Assembly: GCF_028867965.1 (NCBI RefSeq) | Contig: NZ_JAPQNT010000006.1 | Span: 164,274 to 228,273 of the forward strand | Length of the DNA: 64,000 bases | Reading direction: 5' to 3' | Source of the DNA: Flavobacterium sp. SUN046 | Lineage (GTDB): Bacteria > Bacteroidota > Bacteroidia > Flavobacteriales > Flavobacteriaceae | In this document: positions 8,796-17,887 of the stretch, one piece after another | How the letters are laid out: each line of letters begins with the position of its first letter | Position numbering within the stretch: position 1 is the first letter of the stretch | Notes under the pieces: generated by a model | The model's input: only the letters and a program-made list of their open reading frames with translations | Databases searched by the model: none | Told to the model about the DNA's origin: nothing | Position numbers and translations under genes: made by a program

Positions 8796-10889
8796 ATGCA
8801 ATTATTCCAAAAGAAGTCGCCGTTTTACAATCTTGCCTTTTTTTATATCCTAGTAAGTTTAATAACTCGGCTAGTTTTGCTCTTCCATCCTATTACGCAA
8901 ACGAGTTTTACAATAATTGATAGCTTTAAAATATTTATTTTCGGATTCATTTCAGACTTATTTGTTTTTATAGTTGCAAGTGCTTTTTTGTGGTTGTATT
9001 TGCTGTTTTTATCCAACTCTAAATTTCATAAACCTTGGGGTTATTTAATTTTCGGACTATTCGTTTGTTTATTATTATATCTTTTATCAGGAAAATCAAT
9101 ACTTCATGAATATGGTGGTTCGTTACCCGAAATCGGAATTGCATTTGTTTCCTTAAAAACAATATTATTCGGATTGCTCCTATTTTTACCAAAATACCGT
9201 AAACAAATACGATTCACATTATTTTCAATTACAATTTTCATTTTTGTTTTGATCATTATTCAAAATGCAATTAGTGAATACTTCTTTTGGAATGAATTTG
9301 GCGTTCGTTACAATTTTATTGCTGTTGATTATTTGGTATACACCAATACCGTTATCGGAAATATTATGGAATCTTATCCGGTAATTCCGTTATTTATTGG
9401 TGTCGGAATTTTATCATTAATTGCAACATTTATTGTTGTAAAAAAATCGAAAGCTTATTTAGACAATTTACCATCATTTGTTGACAAATTAAAAAATCTT
9501 GGCGTTTACATAGTCTTATTTATTATTTCATTAATTGCAATTCCAAATCTTGCTAAACTTCAAAATTCTAGTAATGTTTTTGCAAATGAGTTACAAGCCA
9601 ACGGACTTTATAAATTCTATTTAGCGTTCATGAATAGTGAATTAGATTATGATAAATTTTATAAAACTTTGCCCGAAAAAGAAGCATTTGCATTATTACA
9701 TGAACAAATACCCGGAATTAGTAATGATTCTTCTTTACGAAAAATTCAAAGTGATGCTGCCGAAAATCATAAAAATGTAGTCTTAATTACAATCGAAAGT
9801 TACAGTGCCGATTTTATGAAAGCCTACGGAAATGACCAAAATATTACTCCGTTTTTAGATTCATTGGCTAATAAAAGTTTGCTTTTTACCAATTTTTATG
9901 CTGTTGGAAATAGAACCGTTCGTGGTTTAGAATCGGTTACACTTTGTTTGCCTCCAACTGCTGGTGAAAGTGTTGTTAAACGTGTTGACAATAAAAATAA
10001 ATTTTCAACTGGAAGTATTTTTAAACAAAAAGGTTACAGCGTAAAATTTCTTTATGGTGGCGATGCCTATTTTGATAATATGGGCGATTTCTTTGGCGGA
10101 AATGGCTACGATATTGTAGATAAGAAAACTTTCAAACCCGAAGAAATCACGTTTTCAAACGTTTGGGGCGTTTGTGATGAAGACATGGCAAACAAAGCCA
10201 TCAAGGTCATGAATGAAGAAGCCAAAACTGGAAAACCATTTTTCAATCATTGGATGACTGTTAGTAATCACAGACCGTTTACATATCCTGATGGCAAAAT
10301 TGATATCGATGCTCATGCCAAATCTCGTGAAGGTGGCGTAAAATATACCGATTATTCATTGCGTAAATTCTTTGCTATGGCTGAAAAACAAACTTGGTTT
10401 AAGAATACAGTTTTTGTAATTCTAGCCGATCATTGTGCGTCAAGTTCTGGAAAAACTGAACTTCCTGCTGACAAATATAGAATTCCTGCAATGATTTATT
10501 CGCCTGGATTCATTGAGCCAAAACAGTACACTAATTTGATGTCGCAAATAGATATTATGCCAACTTTATTCGGATTATTGAATTTCAATTATCAAAGTAA
10601 ATTTTATGGTCAAGATGTATTAAAACCTGATTACAAACCACGAGCATTAATTGCAACTTATCAAGACTTAGGTTTAATTAAAGACAATATTTTAACTATA
10701 ATTTCACCAGTTAGAAAAGCAAAACAATTTCAATTGACACTGCAACCAAAAGAAGGATTGCAACCTAATTTTCAATTGTATTATGAGCAAAAACCATTAG
10801 AAAAAGAACGAACTGATTTAATTAATCAAACCATTTCTTATTATCAAACGGCTTCGTATATGTTGAAAAAGAAAAAGTATCAAAAATAG
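8796..10889 (+). CDS. LTA synthase-like sulfatase-family membrane enzyme
   Basis: A 697-residue protein with about five N-terminal transmembrane helices (residues 12-255) and an extracytoplasmic alkaline phosphatase/sulfatase-fold domain (about 310-620). Metal-site features are ITIESYSADF near 325, the nucleophile region GNRTVRGLES with Thr374 as the candidate nucleophile, and ILADHCAS near 545. This layout is that of lipoteichoic acid synthases and their Gram-negative relatives that move phosphoglycerol or phosphoethanolamine onto glycans or lipids. Flavobacteria have no lipoteichoic acid, so the acceptor here is unknown. It is monocistronic, with its own -7 box and terminator. Confidence 0.85.
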   Translation: MQLFQKKSPFYNLAFFYILVSLITRLVLLFHPITQTSFTIIDSFKIFIFGFISDLFVFIVASAFLWLYLLFLSNSKFHKPWGYLIFGLFVCLLLYLLSGKSILHEYGGSLPEIGIAFVSLKTILFGLLLFLPKYRKQIRFTLFSITIFIFVLIIIQNAISEYFFWNEFGVRYNFIAVDYLVYTNTVIGNIMESYPVIPLFIGVGILSLIATFIVVKKSKAYLDNLPSFVDKLKNLGVYIVLFIISLIAIPNLAKLQNSSNVFANELQANGLYKFYLAFMNSELDYDKFYKTLPEKEAFALLHEQIPGISNDSSLRKIQSDAAENHKNVVLITIESYSADFMKAYGNDQNITPFLDSLANKSLLFTNFYAVGNRTVRGLESVTLCLPPTAGESVVKRVDNKNKFSTGSIFKQKGYSVKFLYGGDAYFDNMGDFFGGNGYDIVDKKTFKPEEITFSNVWGVCDEDMANKAIKVMNEEAKTGKPFFNHWMTVSNHRPFTYPDGKIDIDAHAKSREGGVKYTDYSLRKFFAMAEKQTWFKNTVFVILADHCASSSGKTELPADKYRIPAMIYSPGFIEPKQYTNLMSQIDIMPTLFGLLNFNYQSKFYGQDVLKPDYKPRALIATYQDLGLIKDNILTIISPVRKAKQFQLTLQPKEGLQPNFQLYYEQKPLEKERTDLINQTISYYQTASYMLKKKKYQK

Positions 10890-10900
10890 TTGTTTCAAAA

Positions 10901-10936
10901 AAAATCCTGATTGAAGAACAATCAGGATTTTTTTTA
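10901..10936. terminator. Bidirectional terminator
   Basis: An 11-bp hairpin (arms about 10902-10912 and 10920-10930) bounded by A and T tracts, lying between the convergent LTA-synthase-like gene and the exported protein gene; suited to both. Confidence 0.75.
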
Positions 10937-10953
10937 AACTATAAAGCAATCAA

Positions 10954-12372
10954 TTACAACTTAATGTCATTGTAGGTTACAAAAACCATTTTACCATCAT
11001 CATATTTCTTTGCTAAAAGTAATTTGCTACTATCGGCATAATAATGGCATAATTGGTTGATGTAATTTCCGTATTTGAACTCGTTGTCTTCATATACAAC
11101 GTTAATACTGGCTTTTTGTTCTCTCGTAAAATCAGGAACATTTAATTTGAAAAATCCAGAAGTGTTTCCTAAATTTAGGTAATAACTTCCTCTAAAATTT
11201 ATCAATCCGAAAGAATTAAATATATCAGCAAGATTTCCTGTTTCATTCAAACCGACTTTAGTTTTGAATTTCCCATCCAATCCTAAAACAATCAAACTAG
11301 ATTGTCCATAATAATAAACCGGAACTGTAAACGCAGAATTAGGAAAAGTTGGATCTGGTTTTGTTCCAGCTTTGTATTTTGGATCTACAAATAAATGAAT
11401 TTCGTTATTTTGGATATTCACATTTCTAATAACTACATCTGCAATATCTTTGATAGAATTGAATCCGTCAATATCATTATTTTGAAGAATTTTACCCAAT
11501 TGTAAATCATACAACATTAACGAACCAAAGTCACCACGACGAATTCCTTTAGCAGGATAATTAAACGCTACCAAATAATCTTGAGTTCCAATAGAAATTG
11601 CAGTTGGTTTTTGAAGTTTTAATGCAACTCCAAAATCTTTATTCTCAATTCCGTTTGTATCAGCAATTGCTAAAACATTATTATAGCCAACTTCTTTAAC
11701 CGTTCTAACAAAAACAAATTTTCCAGAATTAGTTAAAACTCTTTCATTGGTATTGGATTCAATTGGAAATGAAATTGTTTTTTTCCAAACAACCTCCAAA
11801 GTTTTAGTATCTAGAACGAAACACTCATTATCTTCTGGATCTTTTTTAGTATTGTATTTTTGATAAACTATACCAATATAATTTCCATTTTGAGATTGCA
11901 TCGAATACATTGATCCCGATTTAGATAACGAAAGAATATCATATTCGGCAATTGTAGTAGTTGTAAATGTTCCCGATTTTTTGTCAAAAACTATTTTATC
12001 AATTTGATTTTTCTTAGTTTTATTAGAATATCCTTGTGTGAAAACTACAAATTTATCCTCGCCAGATTGATATCCTCCAAGGTAATTGTGTAACGTAAAC
12101 ATATCCGTTAGCGGAAACTTCTGAATAAAAGTATCAACCAATTGATTTTTTTGATCAAATTTTCTAATAATCACTTGATGACTCGCCATCATTCCGTCAA
12201 CATTAATAACCGATGCTAAATAATAATTGTAGTTATCATTCAAAACCAATTGAAGATCCATTTCTGATTTAAAATCTACATCAAATTTGGTTCCCCAAAG
12301 TTTGGTTTGAGCATTAGCCGAAATGGCTAAAAATAAAACTAAAAAAGCTTTAAAAAATGTTTTCATATTCAT
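10954..12372 (-). CDS. Exported protein of unknown function
   Basis: A 472-residue protein with a signal peptide (MKTFFKAFLVLFLAISANAQ; a second ATG two codons in is equally possible). The rest is rich in beta strand with repeated aromatic and Gly/Asn turns, as in beta-propeller or WD-like outer-surface proteins, but I recognise no defined family. Its ATG overlaps the stop of the upstream gene by one base (TAATG), so translation of the two is probably coupled and they may act together at the cell envelope. No T9SS C-terminal signal is evident. Confidence 0.6.
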   Translation of the reverse strand: MNMKTFFKAFLVLFLAISANAQTKLWGTKFDVDFKSEMDLQLVLNDNYNYYLASVINVDGMMASHQVIIRKFDQKNQLVDTFIQKFPLTDMFTLHNYLGGYQSGEDKFVVFTQGYSNKTKKNQIDKIVFDKKSGTFTTTTIAEYDILSLSKSGSMYSMQSQNGNYIGIVYQKYNTKKDPEDNECFVLDTKTLEVVWKKTISFPIESNTNERVLTNSGKFVFVRTVKEVGYNNVLAIADTNGIENKDFGVALKLQKPTAISIGTQDYLVAFNYPAKGIRRGDFGSLMLYDLQLGKILQNNDIDGFNSIKDIADVVIRNVNIQNNEIHLFVDPKYKAGTKPDPTFPNSAFTVPVYYYGQSSLIVLGLDGKFKTKVGLNETGNLADIFNSFGLINFRGSYYLNLGNTSGFFKLNVPDFTREQKASINVVYEDNEFKYGNYINQLCHYYADSSKLLLAKKYDDGKMVFVTYNDIKL

Positions 12373-13562
12373 TAGTTTTTGTAAACTTCAGCTTCAATTC
12401 GTTTCAATTCATTCTCATCGTCGTAAGACAATTTCATATAAATTTGATTTTCTTGAAATTCATTTAAGTATTTTTCAGCTTCTGTTTTATTTCCTAATGC
12501 TAAATTCAAACGAATTAAATTGAAATACACAAATTCAGCAATTTTATTATTGAAATCTGCTTTTTTGTCTTTGTAGTCAATTTTTGTCAAAGTTTCTTTC
12601 CAAATATCAATACCTTTTTGCATGTTGGTCATTGCTGAGGCATTAATTTGTGGATTTTGTGGATTCATTTTTTTCAAATTTGTAGTAACATAAATATCTG
12701 CTTTTTCTAAATCGTCATATTTACCTTTGTTTTTTACACTTTGAATTTTAACAGAACCTCTCATATTTTGGTAACCAAAATTATCATTCAAAAACTGATT
12801 AACAGCTGCCATTACTTTAGACAAATGATTTTTCTCTTCTAATGGTTTGTTGATGTTGTTACTTGGTGAAGACGAAATGAATGCAAAATCTTGAAAAAAT
12901 GTTTTGTTAATTTTTTCTACACCACCAACTTTTACAACTAATTTAGTTGGTTGATTTGCAAAAGTTTGACCTGCATTATCTTGAAATTTCAATTTTTGAA
13001 CATCTAAACTAATATCAACATAAGCGCCATCACGAGTAAAACCGTCAATTTTTACTTGAGTTGCCAACACATTATTATCTACAATAATATAATCGTTTAA
13101 GTTTGGTTCTCTGTAAACTGGTGGTTGTGGTTTATAATAAACTGGTTTTGATGGTGTAACTAATTTTGGATTTTTACCTTGATCAGTCATAGACAATCGT
13201 TCGAACATAGAAAGCTTTTTAAATTCGGCTGATTCTAAAGCGAATTTTTCATTAGCCTTAGCTACTTCTACAGTGTAATCATTTTGTTTTACTTTAAAAT
13301 CTGCTTCGCTATCGGCTACAGTTTTATCATAATTTTTCAATTCATTTTGAAAATCAAGTTTCGATTGTGCAATTACATCTTCCGTTTTAAGGCTGTAAGG
13401 CGATGTTACGGTAACTTTAAATTGTCTTGAAGCTGCTTCAATAGGAGTTTTTGGTGCTTTTAAAACGGCAAAATCTACCATTTCTGCTGATACACTTTGA
13501 GACTGCACAGTAATTACTGTTGCTAAAAGTGTTAATGATACTAGTAATCTTCTAAAATTCAT
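12372..13562 (-). CDS. Exported protein of unknown function, coupled to its downstream partner
   Basis: A 396-residue protein starting at the ATG at 13562; the 9 extra upstream codons are unlikely because the signal peptide MNFRRLLVSLTLLATVITVQSQ begins here. Residues 60-140 look like a charged helical or coiled segment. A Pro/Tyr-rich stretch follows (KPVYYKPQPPVYREP), then a beta-rich middle domain and a C-terminal helical part that could be TPR-like (IAEFVYFNLIRLNLALGNKTEAEKYL). No family recognised. It is the first gene of a two-gene unit. Confidence 0.6.
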   Translation of the reverse strand: MNFRRLLVSLTLLATVITVQSQSVSAEMVDFAVLKAPKTPIEAASRQFKVTVTSPYSLKTEDVIAQSKLDFQNELKNYDKTVADSEADFKVKQNDYTVEVAKANEKFALESAEFKKLSMFERLSMTDQGKNPKLVTPSKPVYYKPQPPVYREPNLNDYIIVDNNVLATQVKIDGFTRDGAYVDISLDVQKLKFQDNAGQTFANQPTKLVVKVGGVEKINKTFFQDFAFISSSPSNNINKPLEEKNHLSKVMAAVNQFLNDNFGYQNMRGSVKIQSVKNKGKYDDLEKADIYVTTNLKKMNPQNPQINASAMTNMQKGIDIWKETLTKIDYKDKKADFNNKIAEFVYFNLIRLNLALGNKTEAEKYLNEFQENQIYMKLSYDDENELKRIEAEVYKN

Positions 13563-13586
13563 TGTTTTATAGTTTTTTAATTTTGT

Positions 13587-13594
13587 CAAAAATA
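13587..13594 (-). promoter_or_regulatory. Bacteroidota -7 box (TATTTTTG on the minus strand)
   Basis: Exact match 24 bases upstream of the ATG at 13562. It nearly abuts the longer alternative start and supports the shorter one. Confidence 0.45.
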
Positions 13595-13650
13595 GTTAAA
13601 TTAATTTGAAATATAATCAACTAAAAAAAATGTTTAACTTATTAAAAATG

Positions 13651-13695
13651 AAAACTCCACGACATAATTCTAATTGAATTTATCATGGAGTTTTT
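13651..13695 (-). terminator. Terminator of the VWA-like gene
   Basis: A 9-bp stem (13651-13659 with 13686-13694) whose loop can pair further, followed on the minus strand by a T-rich tract. It lies between the VWA-like gene and the exported gene pair. Confidence 0.55.
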
Positions 13696-13781
13696 AAAGC
13701 TAAAGTCTAACTTAACTATGAAGCAAACTTACAGCATATTTTAGAATTGGATATACGTAGTTTTACGTGTTTTTTTTAAAC

Positions 13782-15809
13782 TTACAACAATCCGTTATAT
13801 TTTCTAATAAACCATTCTGCCGCAAGAGCAATAGCAATTAAAATCAGTAACCAATACCAATCAATTAAAGGAGTTTTCTTGACAATATCCTTTTGAATGG
13901 CTTTGTAATCTTGATTATTAAGTAGCGTTTTAATAAGTTCATCTACTTGATTTGGTACATAAACCGAAGCTTTCGTTTGAGTTGCTAATTGTTTCAATTT
14001 ACTCATATCCGGATTCACGAATTGTTTTTCAATATCAAAATCCAATATTTCAAATGTACTAGAATAAGTAGCATTAGAATTCAATTCTTTTACAGTAAAC
14101 GTATAATTTCCAGCACTCAATCCGTCAAGATTTACTTTGTAACTGTTGGTAGTTTTAAGTAAATCGTATTTTTTAACTTGTTTGGTTTTGGTATTTGTTA
14201 CTGCAATTGTCAAACGAGCTTTATCATCAAACTCATAATTTTTATTGAAATACTGCGCAGTAATTTCTATGGCATCACCCGAATTATAAAAACGTTCATG
14301 ATTAACAATCAACGATTTTTTAGAATCATTAGAAGCCAAAAACTGAATTGTTTTATCAATAAAAACATCAAATTGTTCGAATGATTTTTTATCAACATAA
14401 CTTTGAGCGCGCCATTTCCAGATGTTTTCTCCAATTAAAAAAGCACTTCGTTTTCCTTGATTATCTCCGAAAGCTAATAAGGGTTGATTCGTTTCAACGT
14501 TGCGTATTCTTGAAGAAAGTAGTACCGAAATATTTTCATTCGGAGTAATACTTCCATAAGCATTTTCTAAAGGCGGAAAATTTTCAAAACCAATATTTTC
14601 GGCAGCAAAAAGGTTAAAATCAGAATTGAAACTAGCCAAATAATCTTCTTTTTGTGAAGACATTTTAAATTGTAATTGATTTTGTTGTTGGTTCAAAAAT
14701 CCGAAATCGGTATCATTTCCTGTGATAATCCAAGTATTAATTTTAAGGTTTTTATTAGCATCAAATACTTGTTTGAAAGTTCCATTAGGTTGATACAAAA
14801 CCAAAACATTATAATTACCCAAAGAAGTAATTTGGTTTGGTTTAAGTATTGTCACTTTGCGTTGTGCATTCGTTTCAATACTTCGTTTTAAAGTTCCTAA
14901 ATCGGGATGATTTATGGCAGAAATTAAAGCTATTTCTGTTTTTTGTTCAATAACTTCAACTGCAAATTTCTTGGAATTATTATACGTATTCTTTTCAGAT
15001 TCAGATGAAGTAATTTTAGCATTGAATATCTGTAAACCTGATTTATCCGCTGGAAGCAAAACGTTTACAACAGCTGATTTTTTGGAAGGCGAAAAAGAAA
15101 CACTTTGTTTATCCAAAACTGTATTTCCTTGAGAAATAGAAAAATTTGCCGTTACCGATTTAGTTCCTGCATATTGCAAGAATACTTCCACAGGAAATTT
15201 ATTCTTGTGAAAAGCATATTTATTTACGTTAATCTGATTGATTTTTAAATCTAAATAAGTAGTCGTATCGCCAACAACTAGTGGATAAACTTTATTATCA
15301 GCATCAAAACTAAAAACATAATCAGAACCCGAAGTTTGATTTCCATCAGAAATTAAAACTGTTGGAAATTTCAAGTTTTTATTGATGCTTTTTAAATTCT
15401 GAGCAACTTTATCGATATTGGTTTGTTTTCCTTTAAAATCAAAAGTTTCTGCCGACTGAAATTCAGAATCAAACGAATACGATTGAATGTCAAATTTATT
15501 TTTTAAATCAGAATTGGAAGCTAATTTGTAATATACTTCTTTAGCAACCTCATTAGCTTTTAAATCTACAATCGAACTTGAATTATCGACTACAATTGGC
15601 AAAGGAGTTTTGATCGTTTCATAAGTACTTCGACTAACAACAGGATTGATTAGCAAAAGTAAAATTCCGAAAACTGACAAAAAACGTAATACTGCCAAAA
15701 GTTTAGTTATTTTAGACTTACTCTTGGATTTGAAAAAATATTGAAAATACGACAAACCACCAGCAAAAATTACTGAAAGCAATAAAAGAAATAAAGTTGA
15801 TTTGGTCAT
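13782..15809 (-). CDS. Membrane protein with VWA-like domain (BatA-related)
   Basis: A 675-residue protein anchored by two N-terminal helices (about 5-24 and 38-58) and one near the C-terminus (about 648-668). The segment VDNSSSIVD near residue 75 fits the DxSxS metal-ion site of a von Willebrand A domain, and the following 130 residues fit that fold. The middle contains immunoglobulin-like beta sandwich sequence and a ThuA/glutamine-amidotransferase-like part, as in large BatA-type proteins of Bacteroidota. It probably works in the envelope with partners encoded elsewhere. It stands alone here, with a terminator behind it. Confidence 0.7.
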   Translation of the reverse strand: MTKSTLFLLLLSVIFAGGLSYFQYFFKSKSKSKITKLLAVLRFLSVFGILLLLINPVVSRSTYETIKTPLPIVVDNSSSIVDLKANEVAKEVYYKLASNSDLKNKFDIQSYSFDSEFQSAETFDFKGKQTNIDKVAQNLKSINKNLKFPTVLISDGNQTSGSDYVFSFDADNKVYPLVVGDTTTYLDLKINQINVNKYAFHKNKFPVEVFLQYAGTKSVTANFSISQGNTVLDKQSVSFSPSKKSAVVNVLLPADKSGLQIFNAKITSSESEKNTYNNSKKFAVEVIEQKTEIALISAINHPDLGTLKRSIETNAQRKVTILKPNQITSLGNYNVLVLYQPNGTFKQVFDANKNLKINTWIITGNDTDFGFLNQQQNQLQFKMSSQKEDYLASFNSDFNLFAAENIGFENFPPLENAYGSITPNENISVLLSSRIRNVETNQPLLAFGDNQGKRSAFLIGENIWKWRAQSYVDKKSFEQFDVFIDKTIQFLASNDSKKSLIVNHERFYNSGDAIEITAQYFNKNYEFDDKARLTIAVTNTKTKQVKKYDLLKTTNSYKVNLDGLSAGNYTFTVKELNSNATYSSTFEILDFDIEKQFVNPDMSKLKQLATQTKASVYVPNQVDELIKTLLNNQDYKAIQKDIVKKTPLIDWYWLLILIAIALAAEWFIRKYNGLL

Positions 15810-15815
15810 GTTTTA

Positions 15816-15849
15816 GGTTAAAAGTTTATGCGTTTAAAAGTTTATAAGG
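15816..15849 (+). repeat. Short repeat, left copy flanking the four-helix-bundle gene
   Basis: AT-rich element with the core TTTAAAAGTTTATAAGG, containing two imperfect copies of AAAAGTTTAT. The inverted partner lies at 16271-16306, on the other side of the four-helix-bundle gene. Confidence 0.5.
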
Positions 15850-15874
15850 TATTGTCGATTATTACAGTGTAAAA

Positions 15875-16243
15875 CTATTTTATAGTTGAAACTTGAGATT
15901 TGTGTAAACCATCTATTAACATATTTACTTCGGTAATTTTTTCTCTGATTTGGATGTATTGAATTTCTTGTAAATAATCAAAATCACGACTTAAAATGAT
16001 TTGATTTAATAATTCTAAAGAAGAACTGTATGCGATTTCTGAAAATCTTGCCTTATCTTTCATAGAACTTCTTCCTGAACCTTCGGCTAAATTTGAAGCA
16101 ATAGAAATAGAACAGCGTCTCATTTGACTAGTTATTCCGAATATTTCGTCTTTAGGAAAATTTTTAGTTGTTTTATAAATCAAAATAGCAAGTTCTCTTC
16201 CTTTTTGCCAAGCAATCAACTTTTCAAAACTAAATATTCTCAT
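15875..16243 (-). CDS. Four-helix-bundle protein (S23 / bacteriophage Avd-like family)
   Basis: A 122-residue all-helical protein. The patterns FEKLIAWQKGRELAILIYKTTKNFP and SQMRRCSISIASNLAEGSGR are the hallmark of the four-helix-bundle proteins first found in 23S rRNA intervening sequences and related to Avd of diversity-generating retroelements. No template repeat or reverse transcriptase is nearby and no rRNA surrounds it, so this is the common stand-alone chromosomal form, whose function is unknown. It is bracketed by inverted short repeats (15816-15849 and 16271-16306). Confidence 0.88.
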   Translation of the reverse strand: MRIFSFEKLIAWQKGRELAILIYKTTKNFPKDEIFGITSQMRRCSISIASNLAEGSGRSSMKDKARFSEIAYSSSLELLNQIILSRDFDYLQEIQYIQIREKITEVNMLIDGLHKSQVSTIK

Positions 16244-16270
16244 TTTTAAAACTACTAATTATTCATCAAA

Positions 16271-16306
16271 TCTTTTAAACTTATAAACCTATAAACTTTT
16301 AAACTC
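16271..16306 (-). repeat. Short repeat, right inverted copy flanking the four-helix-bundle gene
   Basis: Read on the minus strand, it shares the core TTTAAAAGTTTATAGG with the copy at 15816-15849, so the small gene lies between inverted repeats. Confidence 0.5.
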
Positions 16307-16318
16307 TAAATAGAACTC

Positions 16319-17065
16319 TTATGTTAACATTCCTCCGCAAACATTTAAAACTTGACCTGAAACATAAGCACTCATATCGGAAGCAAAAAACAAACAAGCA
16401 TTTGCAACATCTTCTGGAGTTCCGCCACGTTTCAACGGAATTGAATCTCTCCAACCTTGTACTACATCGTCATTTAATTTTGCGGTCATTTCGGTTTCGA
16501 TAAATCCTGGTGCAATTGCGTTACAACGAATATTTCTAGAACCCAATTCTAAAGCAACTGATTTAGTAAAACCAATCATTCCTGCTTTAGATGCAGCGTA
16601 ATTAGCTTGTCCGGCGTTACCTTTCACTCCTACTACACTACTCATATTCACAATTGAACCTTTACGGTTTTTCAACATAATTTTTTGAACTGCTTTAGTC
16701 ATATTGAATACCGATTTCAAGTTGATTTCGATAACTTTATCAAAATCTTCCTCACTCATTCGCATCAATAAATTGTCTTTTGTAACTCCGGCATTATTGA
16801 TTAAAATATCAACATTTCCGAAATCAGCCATAACATCATCGACTAATTTTTGAGCTTCATTAAAATCGGCAGCATTTGATTTATATCCTTTTGATTTTAT
16901 TCCTAAAGCGTTCAATTCATTTTCTAAAGCCAATGCCGATTCGACAGATGAACTATATGTAAAAGCTACATTTGCACCGTGTTGAGCGAATACTTTAGCA
17001 ATTCCGCTCCCAATTCCGCGGCTTGCACCAGTAATAATAGCTACTCTTCCTTCAAGTAATTTCAT
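16319..17065 (-). CDS. fabG: 3-oxoacyl-[acyl-carrier-protein] reductase
   Basis: A 248-residue NADPH-dependent short-chain dehydrogenase that reduces 3-oxoacyl-ACP in fatty acid elongation. TGASRGIGSG at residues 12-21 binds the cofactor, NNAG lies at 90-93, and the catalytic set is Ser143, Tyr156 and Lys160 (YAASK). Family length (about 245) and the C-terminal SGQVLNVCGGM are typical of FabG rather than of other SDR enzymes. It is transcribed alone from a -7 box at 17099-17106. Confidence 0.93.
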   Translation of the reverse strand: MKLLEGRVAIITGASRGIGSGIAKVFAQHGANVAFTYSSSVESALALENELNALGIKSKGYKSNAADFNEAQKLVDDVMADFGNVDILINNAGVTKDNLLMRMSEEDFDKVIEINLKSVFNMTKAVQKIMLKNRKGSIVNMSSVVGVKGNAGQANYAASKAGMIGFTKSVALELGSRNIRCNAIAPGFIETEMTAKLNDDVVQGWRDSIPLKRGGTPEDVANACLFFASDMSAYVSGQVLNVCGGMLT

Positions 17066-17098
17066 GTATAATTAAATTTTAGTTTGTTTACTGTTGCG

Positions 17099-17106
17099 CA
17101 AATATA
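17099..17106 (-). promoter_or_regulatory. fabG -7 box (TATATTTG on the minus strand)
   Basis: Exact TAnnTTTG match 33 bases upstream of the fabG ATG. Confidence 0.5.
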
Positions 17107-17155
17107 ATAAATTCAAATTAAGAAAATAAGCTAGTACAAAGGCATTAAAAAAAAG

Positions 17156-17190
17156 TTAACACAAATTGCACAAATTTTCACAAATTTTTA
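17156..17190 (+). repeat. Dispersed CACAAATT-type repeat, copy 1
   Basis: Three imperfect ACAAATT units in a row. The same sequence occurs in reverse orientation at 35981-36020, upstream of the 4HBT thioesterase gene, so this is a dispersed element and not chance AT richness. Confidence 0.6.
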
Positions 17191-17343
17191 AAATCTCATA
17201 GTTTATTGCACGAATTGAATTTGTTTTGTTTATTCAAACATTTATTATTGAAGATGAGTTTCGTGCAAATTAGCATAAATTGGCCTAAAAAATGCACAAG
17301 ATAATTTTAGTTAGTTTTGTTAATAAACATTCTTAATTATTGC

Positions 17344-17351
17344 TATTTTTG
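17344..17351 (+). promoter_or_regulatory. Bacteroidota -7 box (TATTTTTG)
   Basis: Exact match 20 bases before the ATG at 17372; a TTTG at 17316-17319 could serve as the -33 element at a slightly long spacing of 24. Confidence 0.5.
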
Positions 17352-17371
17352 TAAATCAACAACGATTTTAG

Positions 17372-17830
17372 ATGAAAGAATATTTTAAATACAATAAGGG
17401 TTTTGTGAATATAGATGATGAAAATTTATATTTAACCAATTCTGGAAATTGGCAAGAGGCAAGAAATGTACAAGAAAAGTCATCCAAAACTATCAAAGCC
17501 AATAATTTTAGAAAAAATAAAATCAGTTTTTACTTTTATATTTTGTTGGGATTAGGAATTTTGGGAACTATTTATCAATTCTCTAAAGGAAATTCAGTGC
17601 GTTTACCACTTGTTTTTAGTGGATTAGGGTTTGCCGTTTATCGCTATTTGATTAGAGAAACTGGAAATCGGTATAAAATTCCGTTATCAAAAATAAAATT
17701 AGTTTCCAGAGAAAATGATTCTGTTACAATTACTTTTTTAGACGAACAAGGATCAGAAACCACAGAAGTTATTTCGGGCGTTGATGAAAAAGGAATCAGA
17801 TTATTAGAAGATAAATTTAAAATGAATTAA
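17372..17830 (+). CDS. Small membrane protein of unknown function
   Basis: A 152-residue protein. A charged N-terminal segment of about 50 residues is followed by two membrane helices (about 54-72 and 78-94), then a cytoplasmic C-terminal domain with beta-strand pattern (YKIPLSKIKLVSRENDSVTITFLDEQGSETTEVI) that resembles a PH-like fold. I do not recognise a family. It is monocistronic, with its own promoter box and a shared terminator with sucD. Confidence 0.6.
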   Translation: MKEYFKYNKGFVNIDDENLYLTNSGNWQEARNVQEKSSKTIKANNFRKNKISFYFYILLGLGILGTIYQFSKGNSVRLPLVFSGLGFAVYRYLIRETGNRYKIPLSKIKLVSRENDSVTITFLDEQGSETTEVISGVDEKGIRLLEDKFKMN

Positions 17831-17833
17831 ATA

Positions 17834-17864
17834 AAAAAAGCTCTCGAAAATTGAGAGCTTTTTA
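17834..17864. terminator. Bidirectional terminator between the membrane-protein gene and sucD
   Basis: A 10-bp stem (about 17836-17845 with 17853-17862) flanked by A and T tracts, between convergent genes. Confidence 0.78.
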
Positions 17865-17887
17865 AGTAATATTATATTTTAGGATAA

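Larger units (their letters stand above)
17066..17371. other. Divergent intergenic region with repeat element and two promoters
   Basis: About 305 bases between fabG (minus) and the small membrane-protein gene (plus). It holds the fabG -7 box near the left end, a repeat at 17156-17190 and a second Asn/Lys-codon-like A/T-rich stretch with GTGCAAATTAGCATAAATT near 17265, which resembles the same repeat family. The plus-strand promoter is at the right end. No coding sequence seen. Confidence 0.5.

Noticed and set aside
15875..16243. rRNA intervening sequence or diversity-generating retroelement
   Set aside because: The four-helix-bundle gene has no rRNA around it, and no reverse transcriptase, template or variable repeat is nearby.
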